A DNA stretch of 64,000 nt from Perca fluviatilis (Eukaryota; Chordata; Actinopteri; Perciformes; Percidae): NCBI RefSeq assembly GCF_010015445.1, contig NC_053115.1, positions 7,647,576 through 7,711,575 of the forward strand. Direction: 5' to 3'. Of the stretch, positions 1-12,466 are shown in pieces. The notes below the pieces were generated by a model. It saw nothing but the letters and a program-made list of their open reading frames with translations. It had not been told where the DNA came from and did not search any database. Each line of letters starts with the position of its first letter. Positions within the stretch are counted from its first letter, which is position 1. Position numbers and translations under genes: made by a program.

Positions 1-2524
1 CTGCTGTGATATTGCAGGATATTTTCTCCCGATCAGCAGGTATGAACTGCGCTTTGTGCCTCGGTCTGATATCATTAGGCTGTATGATATCTGTTAGGCT
101 CATTTTCCTGTGATGTTGTCCTTTATAGGCCTGCCTTTTCAGAAGATGATTCCTGTCTGGGGGATCAGATTTGCTTTGCTTCATATCAAAATAAACCTGC
201 AGCTTAGCCAAGTAAATGGGAAAACAGTACAGAGGGAAGAGAAGTACTCTGGAGACACAGAAAGAGAGATAGAAAAAAAAATCCTGACAAAGGCAGAAAG
301 AGGGGATTATCTCCCCAGCTGTGCATCAGGAAGTCTCTCCCAGAGAGTCAGCTCCGACCTGCCTGATCACAGAGGCAGCACAGGAAGTCCCACAAAAAGG
401 AAAGGAAGTGAGCACCAGCTACAGGAAGTGAGTTTTTGCAGCTTCGGCTCCACAAAGTCTGGACCCTGAAGGGAGGGAGGGGGGGAGGAGGAAGGGAGGC
501 AGCCCAGCTGAACACTAGAGTGTGAGAGAGGAGGAAAAGAGAGGGAAAGAGATATAGAGGAAGGGAGAGACAAGTTTGGGCGTAGTGACGGCAGTGACAT
601 CTGTCTCCATGCAGCCAGCTGTGTGTCATTTAGGGAGTGCTTATAAAAAAATGAGCCTGGCACCAGGGAGTGACGTTCCTGATGCTGTGGCGCCAGGCGC
701 TCCGCTTCAAATGACACTGGGTGCCACCACCGACTTCCTTTCAGCCTACACACACATATACACGCAGACAAATGAAAGAGCAAAAAAAAAGCCCAATTCA
801 GCACAAGGCTTGTATTTGTCAGAGGCATATTCAGTTTCTTCTATCCTTCCTAGAATAGAAAATGGAAAAATGTTTCCACAAATCATCTAATTACACAAAA
901 CTGTGATTCAACATTATCACAGCAAACAAAGATTAGTGGCTCCCGTGACAACATCGCCACCACGTCCCACTCACACACACCTGTGTTCACACATTTTCTG
1001 ACTAAGCCCAGCGTTTTGCATGTAAATAGTGTGTCGCTGTGCTGGGGAGATGCTATCTTCCTCTGTGTTGCACCTGGCCGACTGCTCATCTGCATAAAGA
1101 GAGGGGGAGTGAAGGAGAGCTGCAACGACAGAGAGAGGAAGAGGGAGAGCATCAGAGGTGTTAATGGGTTAAAACCTGGTAATTGGGGGGTACTTAGGCG
1201 ACTATTGTCATCGTGAGGCCTGAGGGGCAACAGATGAAGACTCATTGGGATTTCTTAGAGTTCACGCGTCACTTTAAGCACAGATGCCTTTTAACTCCTA
1301 TCAGTTAGTGTCATCACTTACTGCTCCTCATCCCAACACTTTCTTTTCTTTCTCTAACTACAGTTTTGTGCTTTTGCAGTACCTGTATTGTTTGTGCTTT
1401 TTGGCCATTAGGTTTAACTTTCTCTCTTTATCTATACAAAGGCATCTGTGTCCTCCTGCATGTCCTTTACCTCTGATCCTGTTCATTCTTCCCCAATGAA
1501 TGATAAAGCAGAAAACCATATGTTGTCATTTTGCTATCAGAGGCTATCAGAGCCTTCCAACAGTATGTCCTAGGGCCCCATCAAGGTCATCCAAAAACCC
1601 TTCTGGCTTGCAACTGCCTTTCAGATGTGAATCTGGCGTCTTGGAGTCAGCACGGGACGCACAGTCATAACAATTGGGTTGGAGTCTTCCAACAGACATA
1701 ATTCAGCACAGCTTTAAAAGCAAAAGCTGATAATATTCAAAATGACTGCTGTCATCATACTCGAGAGAGTGAATACTGTGGCTCAGGGCCAGCTAACTCA
1801 CTGCTCTATATTTGGTCATTTAGCCTGACTTAAAATTACTTCACCAATTGCAATTTCAGCCCTGGGCTCATGTGTTGTTTCAGTCTCATTTTCAGTAAAC
1901 TCTGTGATCACCTTGCCTTTGCGTTCCACAGGCCTTTCACTGGGAGTACAAAGAGAGAGAGGGGCGTTAGTCCACAAGAAAAGCCCAGCTTTGGCTTCTT
2001 AAAGAAAGCAGCGGTTTAGCTCTTTCACTTCCACTGCATTGTTATGCTAAGGCCCAGCTTGGGAATAAGAGTGAACCATTAGCATCTGAAGAAGAGCCAA
2101 CATCTGAGGGAAACATGTCTTTAAGGCTCCAAAGAAAAGAATCCATGCTGTCTCTCCCTCTCATTTTCTCATTCTCTAACTCACTCACTTGTTCCTCAAC
2201 TCAACTCTCATTCCTCGCTATTTGAAGGCCCATTTTCTTTTCTTTTAGTTTCTCCTGCTGGCTCTTTTGGCGCGAAGAGGGATAAGAGGTGTATGTGTGT
2301 GCATGGGTGGGTGGAGAGGGGGATTAGGAATTGAAATGCTTCATGAAACAATGAATATAGCTCTTACCAGATACTATGCATCTATATCAAACCGGTTATA
2401 TTCATTAAAGGCCAATTATTAAAGACACCATCCAAGTGATGTAACCAGGAGAATGTGAGCTTACATGAAGATGTCATTTAAAGTTTACAGCAAGTAATCA
2501 TATTTTACAAAACCATCGTGAAGG

Positions 2525-2650
2525 TAATGTCATGACTGGGGCTGAGTATTATTTGAAAATTCCAATACTCACATCAATATGTTACCTGGGTTTCGATACC
2601 AATACTATACCAATACTTTTGTTCGAGGAATACAAACGTGTGCTACAGAA
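2525..2650. repeat. degenerate hAT-like MITE end (GATACC-type)
   Basis: The sequence has GGGCTGAGTATTATTTGAAA followed by repeated CAATACT/CGATACC words. A related pattern (GGGTTGGGAATAGTATGG, CCGATACTGG, ACGATACTTT) occurs at 47,656-47,745, so this is a dispersed family in this genome. No paired end or target duplication was found, and the superfamily is inferred from word similarity only. Confidence 0.45.
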
Positions 2651-3344
2651 TCGTTTTTTCAATAGACTCAAATGCCCTCTACTGTTAAATACAGAATTGT
2701 CTAAACACAAACACCACACGAGATAAAATTGTCTACAACGGACAACATTTTGATCTAAATCAAGTATCAGATCAGGGAATAATTAAACAAGGTTACTCAG
2801 AGCTGAAATTTAATGCCAGCTTTTGATAATGACATGCATGCATTCCAGGTGACACCAAAAAAGTTTTGAGGTTTAATACCATATCAGGACTTTTCATTTC
2901 TCCCTGAGAGCAATGAGTATTTGTTAAAATACTTTTGTTATATTACTTTTCCATTTCATCAAATCAATGGTGACTGCCTATTTTGCCTGCAACATTTGCA
3001 AACTTGTTCCTAGCCTTCCTGTGACTTCATTTTGAAGTGAAATGAAAGTCATTGGATGTTTTTCTTTCATTTCTATTACATATCACTGGCTTTACTGTCA
3101 CCACTAACTGTGTTGCTAAGTAGTCAGTCACACAGGCCAGTGCTAATCAACCACCCAAATTTAAATGTGGAAAAATCACTTCAACTGTTTGACAGGTGAT
3201 GGTTTCGAGTTTAAGGTGTGTTCCCACATATATATCTTTGATAGCATGGATTTTACAGGTGGAGACCATCAGTGGAAACTCAAAAATGTTGCATGTTGGT
3301 GGGAAGCTGATGTTCAACACTTGCAAGTCCAACAGAATTGCATT

Positions 3345-3440
3345 CCAGGGATGCACAGATACAATCTTTTCCTTTCCGATACCGATTCTGATGCTTTAAC
3401 TCATGCTATCTGCTGACACCAAGTACTGATCCGATACCTT
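3345..3440. repeat. partial hAT-like MITE related to the copy at 27,941
   Basis: The stretch starts with AGGGATGCACAGATACAATC and then has TTCCGATACCGATTCTGATG and GATCCGATACC. These words resemble the interior of the complete element at 27,941-28,279, which has CCCGATACCAATTCTGATAC. Only one end is recognisable, so it is a fragment or a diverged relative. Confidence 0.5.
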
Positions 3441-3970
3441 ACAACTGAGTGGGTGTCCGGCTGGGACTGAATGAATGGTGAACTGATAGCATAAACAAAA
3501 TAAACTGTATGTCATGATTGATACGAGATCAGCTTATTAAGGTCAGTGTCGCAGCTGACAACAATCTTTATTGCATTTACTGTATGTATGCAACCAAGAA
3601 TGTCACAGGAGAAATAATGTTAATTTCTTAGCCTTTTGAATTTAAAATGCTATGAAATGTAGCTTAGCTGAGAGCAGGAGTTGCTTATCCAATCTATATG
3701 ATGTTTAGTTTCTGCATTGAAGTGCATTACCATGGAACAACAACAAAGCTTTGACAAAATCAAGCTTTGCAGGTGCCAAGTCTCACATGAGCGCAAACTA
3801 ATCTATCCGGAACAATCACGTTACCTGGGTAATTAAACATGGCATCATTGTGGCTTCCAAGTGCGAAAGCAGCTTTCAGGTTTGTTGTAAACAGTCTGAA
3901 CGTTGGCTGCGTTGCTCCTGCAGAGCTGGAGCAGGTCAAGGGGGTCAGCTGTGGGATGAATCACAGCACC

Positions 3971-3971
<1 letters not shown>

Positions 3972-4069
<98 letters not shown>
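3972..4069. repeat. (CA)n microsatellite, about 49 units
   Basis: Uninterrupted CA dinucleotide run. It creates false open frames of His-Thr on one strand and Cys-Val on the other. Confidence 0.98.
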
Positions 4070-4852
4070 GTGTGCGCGTCACTCTGGGTGTGATACCACC
4101 CGTGGGTCACAATTGGCCATGGAGTGGATTGTATCGTCAAAAAAGAGAGAGTGATACTGTGAAGTTAAACAAACATACACTGTAGGGCAAAAGGCAGGAA
4201 CCGAAACCTAGAAATGCTGAGTCACTGAAGTTTTGCAAATGGTCCTAGCTGGCTCATGACATCGAAGGGAAGAGTGATGAGCCTAGTGATAACAACAACA
4301 CCCTCACCAGCAGCACTGTGAAGCCTACGGTGTGATAAACACATGACTCTGACAGGGCTTTTTGGTCAAGCCCTTCTAGCTGCCTAAAGCCTCAGTGAAG
4401 CACAGAGCCACAGAGCCAGCCACAGGGAAGAAAAGAATGACTAAGTCGTGCACCTGCCTCTCTGTCAGGGTAACACAGCCAGCACACTGACAGGAGGGAA
4501 GGGGGTGAGAGGGCTGTACGAAAAAAAGGAATTTCCAAGTACAGGCAAGATGTTGTGAAATCATATTGTGCATGTGGCCCGCACAGCTGCAGAGGGAGTG
4601 AATCGCTCCATGTGTAACAGCATGAATCACCAAGAGTTCCTCAGAAGTCAGATCACACTTTCAGCTCTCTCTCTCTCTCTCTCTTTCTCTCTCTGATTCT
4701 TTTTGTACCTCTCACACACTCCTCCCTCCCTGTTTTTCTCTCTTCTGTTTTCCATACTTTGCCTTCTTTATCACAGGTGCAAGCAGTGAAGTAAGCTGAC
4801 TATATTATCCACAAATGCAATATATGATCACACCCAAATCCCACAGCCCTGC

Positions 4853-4986
<134 letters not shown>

Positions 4987-5514
4987 CAGTAATCACAATG
5001 AACAATGTTGGAGCCATCCAAAGTCTCTTCATCAGCATGAGATCATGTGTCACATATAACACACATCGCTCACACACTTCCTCCTCCTGCTCCTCCTCCC
5101 CCCACTGCACTATAACGCAGGTGGCTGACTGTAGCAGCCTGAGTAGCATTCCTGCTCTGTTGATAAGTGACATCTCCTCTGTAGAAGTGTCCTCATCCTC
5201 ATCCAGGAAAATCAGATGACTCACAAGGTTATTTACCTCAGATGGATCTCATTGAGATTTTTTTTGTCATTGCTAATGTATCTGGAATGCTTATGGGAGC
5301 GGCTTTGGGCCAGTATACACCTACAGAATATTGCTGCAGATGTATGTTATTGTGAGCGTTTTAGCTGCTACAGTTCACAAAAGGCCTGGTCACACCAGCA
5401 TTTAAAATGGCAAAATGTTGCTATTGTTACTGTGTTGTGCTAGCATGTTACCTGCTGGCTAGCAGCTTGCAGTTTACCAGCTAGCCCTGTGAATAGTCAC
5501 TAGGCCCTTTCACA

Positions 5515-5651
5515 CAGCCTGTTCAAGGTGGGAATGTTGGGCTGTTATTCTGCCTTGCCATTCTGTAAAAAGAAAAAAAAAAGGTTATGGAGAATGGGGT
5601 GACAGAGTTGTTCAGCCCTTTAGCTGGCAGCGGAGACTACAAGCAAACACA
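5515..5651. repeat. dispersed repeat, left half (second copy at 46,056)
   Basis: The text CAGCCTGTTCAAGGTGGGAA, TATTCTGCCTTGCCATTCTG and GACAGAGTTGTTC recurs with a few changes at 46,056-46,155. The family is therefore repeated within this window. A hAT element is inserted immediately downstream, and further family-like text follows it at 5,991-6,200. Confidence 0.75.
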
Positions 5652-5659
5652 CACTAGAC

Positions 5660-5982
5660 CAGGGGTCACCAACACGGTGCCCATGGGCACCAGGTAGCCC
5701 CCCAAGGACCACATGAGTAGCCTTCAGGCCTGTTCTAAAAATGAAAATTGAATATTGATATTATCTGTTTCCCACCTTGTTAAGTCATTGTTGATAATTA
5801 CTGTGAGAAATCATTAACATGATCAGTGCCTTCACATAGATGAGAATCATTAATCATTAATAATCATATATAACTAAAGGCAAACTTTTGTTATTTCAGA
5901 AGAGTGTATCAAACTGGTAGCCCTTCGTATGACTCAATACCCATGAAGTAGCTCTCAGTTTCAAAAAGGTTGGTGACCCCTG
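5660..5982. mobile_element. non-autonomous hAT transposon (MITE) with 8-bp TSD
   Basis: The ends are inverted repeats: CAGGGGTCACCAAC at the left and GTTGGTGACCCCTG at the right, a perfect 14-bp match. The element is flanked by identical 8-bp copies of CACTAGAC (5,652-5,659 and 5,983-5,990). An 8-bp duplication and a CAGGGG end are hallmarks of the hAT superfamily. The 323-bp body has no transposase frame. The perfect duplication suggests a fairly recent insertion. Confidence 0.93.
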
Positions 5983-5990
5983 CACTAGAC

Positions 5991-6200
5991 ACTGTTGTGT
6001 TACACATCTGGGCTCTTTTGCTTTCAGCATACTATCTTAAATCACACACTGGTGCCGCATTATGCTGGTGTTGTTTGGTGTAAAAAAGCAAAGCAGGTGT
6101 AATTCTTTACAGCAGTATTGCGGAACCTCTGTGTAAAAGAGGTTACCTAACTTATATGTTTCAAATTCATTTTGCTGCCACTTTCTAGTGTGATTGAACC
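5991..6200. repeat. dispersed repeat, right half (related to 48,450-48,530)
   Basis: TTCTTTACAGCAGTATTGCGGAA and nearby words recur at 48,475-48,505 with small changes. Together with 5,515-5,651 this probably formed one older repeat, later split by the hAT element between them. Confidence 0.55.
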
Positions 6201-6828
6201 TTAAAGGAGGAATGGTACGAATTTGGTTTAATGTCGACCTATTTTTGAATATGTTAGCCAAACCGCTATTTTTATAAACGCTAGTCGTCAGGGCAGAGGG
6301 TAAAGAAAGAAAATGCGCGTATTTCACACCATTAATATATTTCCACGGTAGCACAATATTTCTACATGTAGAAACCAAAGCATTGAGAACTTTGTAAGTG
6401 TGCAGACAGTTTATTAAAAGATAGTTTATAAGACAATACCGTTCATGTATACATGCGGGCACCATCTTGGGAAAGCAGTCACAACCGGTTGAACGACGAA
6501 CGCCATGCATCCAGTAACATAGCTCAAGCACGGAATTGTCTTATAATCTACCTTTTTAATAAACTGTCTCAATGCTTTGGTTTACATGTAGGGACCCTCA
6601 TTATGCTACCGTGGAAGTGTAGTGCTATTTTGAGCCTTAGTGGTATAGAAATAGCGATTTCTGTTTACTTTCCTCGTGCCCTGACAACTAGCGTTATAAG
6701 CTAATTAGCGATTTGGGCTAAAACTGGTCACGTTCGATTAGCATGAAAACATATCCCAGAGAATGGTCGACTCGGTAATCATGTGTTATTAACCCCTAGG
6801 TTCATTTTGCGCTGGATTTCTCCTTTAA
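6201..6828. mobile_element. TTAA-flanked foldback MITE (piggyBac-like)
   Basis: The element starts TTAA-AGGAGGAA and ends TTTCTCCT-TTAA, giving short inverted ends flanked by the TTAA duplication used by piggyBac. Much of the interior is an imperfect long inverted repeat. For example, CCACGGTAGCACAAT, CTACATGTAGAAACCAAAG and GACAGTTTATTAAAAGATAG on the left are mirrored by CTTTGGTTTACATGTAGGG, TTTTTAATAAACTGTC and ATTATGCTACCGTGG on the right. The centre is near 6,480. It has no transposase. Assignment to piggyBac rests on TTAA alone. Confidence 0.8.
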
Positions 6829-6829
6829 T

Positions 6830-8576
6830 ATTGATTGTTCAGGAAGCATTCACTCTCTAAAGTCCTCAGTGAGAAATGGTATGGTGGAGCACCCTCATGA
6901 AGTGGAGAGACATGCCGACATCTTTATCTGTCAAAGCTGTGGCTCTGATGCTAAATTGACAGCTTTAGAATGTGTCTTTAATGCTAATTCAATGGCTAAA
7001 TCCACCCAGAGCCGGCCTTGCTGTAGTGCCCTGTAGGGCAGCGGTGTTATCCAGGGTCCCTAAGGACTGTCCAGTGCTGCTATGTGTGGTCCAGCCCCCC
7101 CAGGAGAAGGCTATGGCTGAGGGCGGGGGGGGTTCCCCTCTCCTCCTTTGATATTAGGAGTGCTGGAATGGAGGAGTAGCACTGGAAGGGAGAGTGTGTG
7201 TGTGTGTGTGTATGTGTGTGTGTGTGTGGGGGGGGGGGGGGGTCTCCCTAGTTGCCAAGCGAACGCCATATGGGCAGCTCACTGGTGTTACTGGGGGCCC
7301 GGGGCAGTTCCCAGAATTCACATGATAATGAAGCCCGGGGCCATTCAGAGTGCTGGCCTAAAGCTGGGCCTAAGAGCTTTTGATAGCCCCCAGCAGCCTG
7401 TAGGCCTGCCCACCCCGGGCCCAGCCAGCTTTCCTGCCAGGCCCAAACCACCTGTTTGATTTTCCCAGGGCCCTGCCACAGTGAAGGGAGAGGAGAGAAA
7501 GAGGGAGCAGGGAGGAGGAGGGGAGGGGCAGCAAAGGAATGTCTCCCTCTTATTTTGTCACCGAGTGTGTACTTCCCATTCACTTCCTCTTTATAATCCT
7601 CCAGCCCTCCCCTCACGTGCACACACACATACACACTGTTGCATAAACACAGGCGTGCACACGAACACATTCACCCGAGTATAACCTAGATGCACATACG
7701 CACACACCCCTGCTGACCCGCACACAGTCTCTCTCGCCTTTTGTTAAACCCCCTGAAACAATCCCAGGGAGAAGAATGAAGTTTAAAAGTAGGGCACCTT
7801 CTGCTGCATCAAAGTTTCACACAAGCAGATTCCTGGAAGTGGGCCCTGGGTGAAAAGCAGGGCACTTAGCTGCGTGTCTCTCAATTCTACATGGGAACCA
7901 AGGGAGGAACTTTCCTGGGCGGCTGAGGGGACTGGGAGACTGGCAGTAGAAGGACCCGGGGGGTTGGATGAGAGGGTGATGGAGACTGGGGTGGATGAGA
8001 GGACACCCGGGCGTGAGAGGAGGGAACAGTGGCTTTTGCAGGGGGTAGATGCATGTTTACAAGAAGGGCACATTCCTTTATCGTGAGAATGGCTGGTCGA
8101 TGCACAGCAATAACACAGAGACAGACAGGGCAGATGGCCCCCAGGCCTCCCTTACTGTAGCCACAGCACATGAAAACAAATGTTCAATCCTTGCTTGTTT
8201 GCTTTATCAAACAGTCAAATGTTGAGTGGTGGGGGGAAATAAATTTTTAGGTCTGTTTAATTTAGCTACTGGGCTTAAAATGACATTTGCATATAACACG
8301 CTGACTGAATGAGTGGTCTCTTCGCTCACAAGATTCTGTGGTAAAGTTTTTCCTGTTGTGATCACACAGTAGCAAAACACACACACACACACACACACAC
8401 AAAAGACTGGTTGCACAGGTGTGATGCTGTGTACTCTGCAGCCACTTGTAGTTCCTGGTGTTATAGGCGGGGCAGCGTTTCTATGGTTTAACCTGAAATG
8501 CTACCTTGCTGGGGGCTAAACACCTGCACTGCACTGACAGGGTTGCAGAGAAAAGGTAAGAGGGGACGGGTGGGGG

Positions 8577-8616
<40 letters not shown>

Positions 8617-9422
8617 AGGTGTTACACCTGAGCTGCCTGTGTTTACCCCCTACCTGACAGGGTCTCTGGTTACTGTAGAATGTTCTTATAGCTGGTCTTT
8701 TAACACACTATTCAGGTCAGGTGTACAGGGGACATCTGCATAGAAAACATTACAATAACTCTGGACTGTAGCCCTATTGTGACAAGAATACACACACCTA
8801 CACCTGTTGCACCTGCACTTCCTTCTCTATGGCACATGAATAGATAGCCAGATTCCCACACCCATGTAAATTAACTTCCTCTTGCTGCTCTGCCCTTTAT
8901 TCAGCTTTGATAAATAAAACAACAAACAAGAGGCGAAACTTGAGCAGGCTCAGATCACAGCTGAACCAGCAGAGACTGTTAAGGTGAGACTTTAGTGTCA
9001 AGAGCATCAGGAGAAAGAAACAAAAACTCCCCGAGGCCCAAATAACTTGATTATACCCGCTCCACAATCAAAACAAAAGTGGCAGGCCCAATCTGTTCAC
9101 TGTCAATGGCGGCTCTCATTTGTCAAGCCCATCCAAGAGGTTGGTTCTCAGGCGACTCGCACAATGCCCAGTGACAAACAGGAGGGCTCTCCTTTTAGCC
9201 CTGCCTGCCACCGGGAAGCCCATCTGAAGTATTAATCTTTGGGTGGAAGAGTGGAGGAGAGGGCTCAGCCTGGCCCAGCCATTGTCCCCAGGCCTGGGCC
9301 CTTTGAATGGGGCTTTGTCAGCTCCCCAGCTGCCACTGTCCATGCTCCATCTTTGGGCTTTGGCTCCCATGTCCCCTGGCCGTGCTGACTGGACGCCTCT
9401 GTGCAGCTGTGGGGATGTGCGG

Positions 9423-9458
<36 letters not shown>

Positions 9459-12018
9459 GATGGAGAGAGAGGTTAGGTGACAGACCATTTGTCTCATACT
9501 CACACAGACACACACAAATATGTGGCTTTACTTGTCATTTCAAAGCAGTGCATTCAGTTGCCATGGAATCTTAAAAACACCAGAATGAATTCCTGTCTTT
9601 AATATGTTAGTTCAGTTTCTTATTTAGGGGAATATATTCTTTTTTGGTAAACAATACATGGCTCTTAATTTCATTGATCTTCTTAATCAATTTGACAAAA
9701 TCACAGGAACACTCTCAGGGCCATTTGTTGGTGACGTTTCACCTTATTTATGTTGGGCGTTGATGACGACCTCTAGTTTGATTTCTTACGCTAGATTAGT
9801 CAGCCAAATGTCGCAATAAAATTATATGTATATGTCTGGGGTGTAAATAAGCAAACCATGGTTTCTGATGGTTTCCCAGAAGCAATTATTTGTTTGTTCT
9901 TCATCTCCCTCCTATAGCAGGGGGCAGCTGGCCAGCAGCATGCAGGCCTGTCCCCCATAGGCATCTTCTGGCTACCAGCTGTGAACAGCTGGTCCCCCCC
10001 CTTCTGCTACCAGTGGACCTGAGCCCTGCTGGAAGTCCTGGAAAGGACAAGGCCTCATAGGATCTGACAAACAGGCCGCATTCACACATAGACAGGTTCT
10101 GCTAATGAAGAGGCCTCATTAGGCTACATTTACAGTTTCTATAGAGGTGCATCTATTGTTTGGTTCAAGAGGGGCGCAATAGCCATAAGGCTTCTCAGGC
10201 CAATGGAGTATCTCATCAGGATGTTTTCGGTTTCACCGTGGCCTTAGCACGAAGTCAGATTTAAGTCACTGACCATCCTCTGTGTGATGTCAGCGGCAAA
10301 CTTTGTTGCTATAGTGAAATAAATAGAGGGAGGGGTGAGGTGGGATTGGGAAATAGTTGTTGCTGGTGGTGGTGGTGGTGGTGGTGGGGTGATGACCAGT
10401 GGACGGAAAAGGGACTCTGGCGTTATTAGATTTGCAACAAGCCGTAACACTGTCTCCCATTGTCTGTCCCTCCACCCCTGCCCTCCCCCAAGCCCCCGAC
10501 TCTAGAGAACACTACCCAGCATCCCCTCCTCCTCCCTCTCACCCCCTCCTCACCCAGCCCCACCCCAGCAACCCCCCACACCCCCCAGCTAAAGCTCTCT
10601 CTCCAGGCAATTGCCACTGGAGTGGAAAGTATTCCAGAGTACAATGCCTGTGCTCTCAATGGGTGCTTTAGCATGCCACCAGTGCGCTGTCACCAGCAGA
10701 TGGGGAGCTAATTAGAAGCCATTTAAGAGCTTTGATAGTGTGTGTGGGAACTGGGCGGAGGGAGATGGCCACAGGGGTGTAAAGGAGGGGTGAGCTTTGG
10801 GTCCGGTGAATGCACACACATACGCATGTACACACAAGAGAGAAAGAGATAGAGAGAGAGACCAAGCTGTCCCTGCGAGTCCTCCCGGGCCAAGGACACA
10901 AAGCAGAGGACACCTGTGGGGCTTCAAGGATCTCCGTGAGGCTTCACCTCAACTATCAGATGGAGATAGTGTTCCTACAACTTGCCCCTGGCTCTCTAGG
11001 AAGGGCATCCATCCACCCACCCAGTCTGCTGCCTGCACACAGGAAAAACAGCCAACAGGCGGCGAGGCTCCAACCGGTCTGCGCTGTTGATGACACATCT
11101 CTGAACCAGGACTCCCACAGGAAGTGACTCCCAACCACGGGTCCTCAGTCATTACATAGGCTTGGCTGCCCAGGGAGGTGCCAGGCCACGCCAGGACATA
11201 CCAGGAATCCAGGCAGAAACATACATAACATCCACCCACTGAAGCCATGACACACAGTATTACAAACGTTCACATTCAGAACAAACTTCCTCCACTTGCC
11301 ACCGGTCAATCATCACTCAGCTTGGGGAAAGATTTGACAATGCGGTGTGTTAAAAATTTTTTTTGTATCTGACACCACACTTACCCCTCCCTGTCCCATG
11401 TGAGCCTCTCCACACACCTGCACACAGGTGTGATCATTATCAAGCAAACAGGAAGAGCGTGACTGGGAACTGGAAACTAATCCCACAGCTGCGAGGAGAT
11501 GACCTCTGTGTGTGTTTGTGTTAGTGAGTAAAAAAAAAAATGTTGAAAACTTCTCCTCTCATAATCAGATTCCTGCACATTTATCTTCAACAGTGTATCT
11601 CAATAATCATACTAAAGTAAATCCTCTGTCTAAGAAACATTTTCTTTCTTCTCTGCCATTATTGTGGTTTGGTCACTTTCATGTTTCAGGAAGTAGTACG
11701 CGCACTACTTATTGTCTCCGCTGCTATAATAACAGCAGCAAAAGTGTCAAAGCATTGCTGGAATGTCCTATTTCCTCTGAATGAATTCCTGCACTAACTT
11801 TTCCCCTTCTGGCTTCCTGTAGTGTGCTTTTGTAGATTTATTTGCTGTAGCGATAAAGAGGGCGTATTAGCTAATATGTTTCCCCTCCACCAAATGGAAC
11901 AATTTATCTTGAAAAAAGCTACCGGGAAACGGTTTGTGTGCTGGCATAAATATAGCCGAGATACACAATGTCCTGAAAAAAAACTTAGAAGTGTTGCCTT
12001 TCTGCTGTTTCCTTTATG
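6830..12018. other. gene-free region with GC-rich, possibly regulatory stretches
   Basis: No coding exon was recognised. Short GT or CA microsatellites lie at about 7,193-7,242 (ending in a G run), 8,376-8,400, 8,579-8,614 and 9,424-9,456. The stretches 7,250-7,480, 9,045-9,390 and 10,640-10,745 are complex, GC-balanced and free of recognisable repeats, which makes them candidates for conserved non-coding elements. Open frames of 60-140 codons here overlap one another on both strands and lack gene-like composition. Confidence 0.6.
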
Positions 12019-12088
12019 TTTGGGGGGGGGGGGGGCCGGGGGGAAGCCCCCACCCCCCCCCCCCCCCCCCCCCCCAAAAAAAACAAAA

Positions 12089-12134
<46 letters not shown>

Positions 12135-12203
12135 AGCCCCGGCGGGCAGCGGGGGGGGACGGGGGGGGCGCCCCCCCCCCCCCCCCCACAAAAAAAAAAC
12201 ATA

Positions 12204-12254
<51 letters not shown>

Positions 12255-12277
12255 CTTTTTTTTTGTGTTGAAAGGAG

Positions 12278-12311
<34 letters not shown>

Positions 12312-12466
12312 TTGTTTCTGGTGGGGGGGCCGGCCTTCCCTCCTGGCCGCAGGGGGGGGGGGGGGGGGGGGGGGGCCCCCCCCCCCGCCCCCCCCCCGCC
12401 TCTTTTTCTCCCCCCCTCCCCCCCCCCCCCCCCCTTTTTTTTTCCCCCCCCCCCCCCCCCCCCTGC
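12019..12466. other. homopolymer block, probable sequencing or assembly artefact
   Basis: About 450 bp made almost wholly of long runs of G, C, A and T: C runs of over 40, a T run of over 40 and G runs of about 30, with only short mixed islands. Normal sequence resumes abruptly on both sides. This is unlike any vertebrate repeat class and looks like collapsed, low-quality consensus. The same texture recurs inside id1 at about 15,190-15,378. Polyproline and polyglycine frames over it are meaningless. Confidence 0.85.

Noticed and set aside
576..1245. Overlapping open frames near the left edge
   Set aside because: Low-complexity and overlapping on opposite strands with no exon signals or known domain.
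3839..4185. Long His-Thr or Cys-Val open frames over CA repeats (here and at 4.8, 18.3, 23.9, 26.1, 45.8 kb)
   Set aside because: They are translations of dinucleotide repeats, open on both strands, with no gene context.
6037..6531. 164-codon minus-strand open frame
   Set aside because: It runs across a dispersed repeat and half of the TTAA foldback; no protein similarity recognised.
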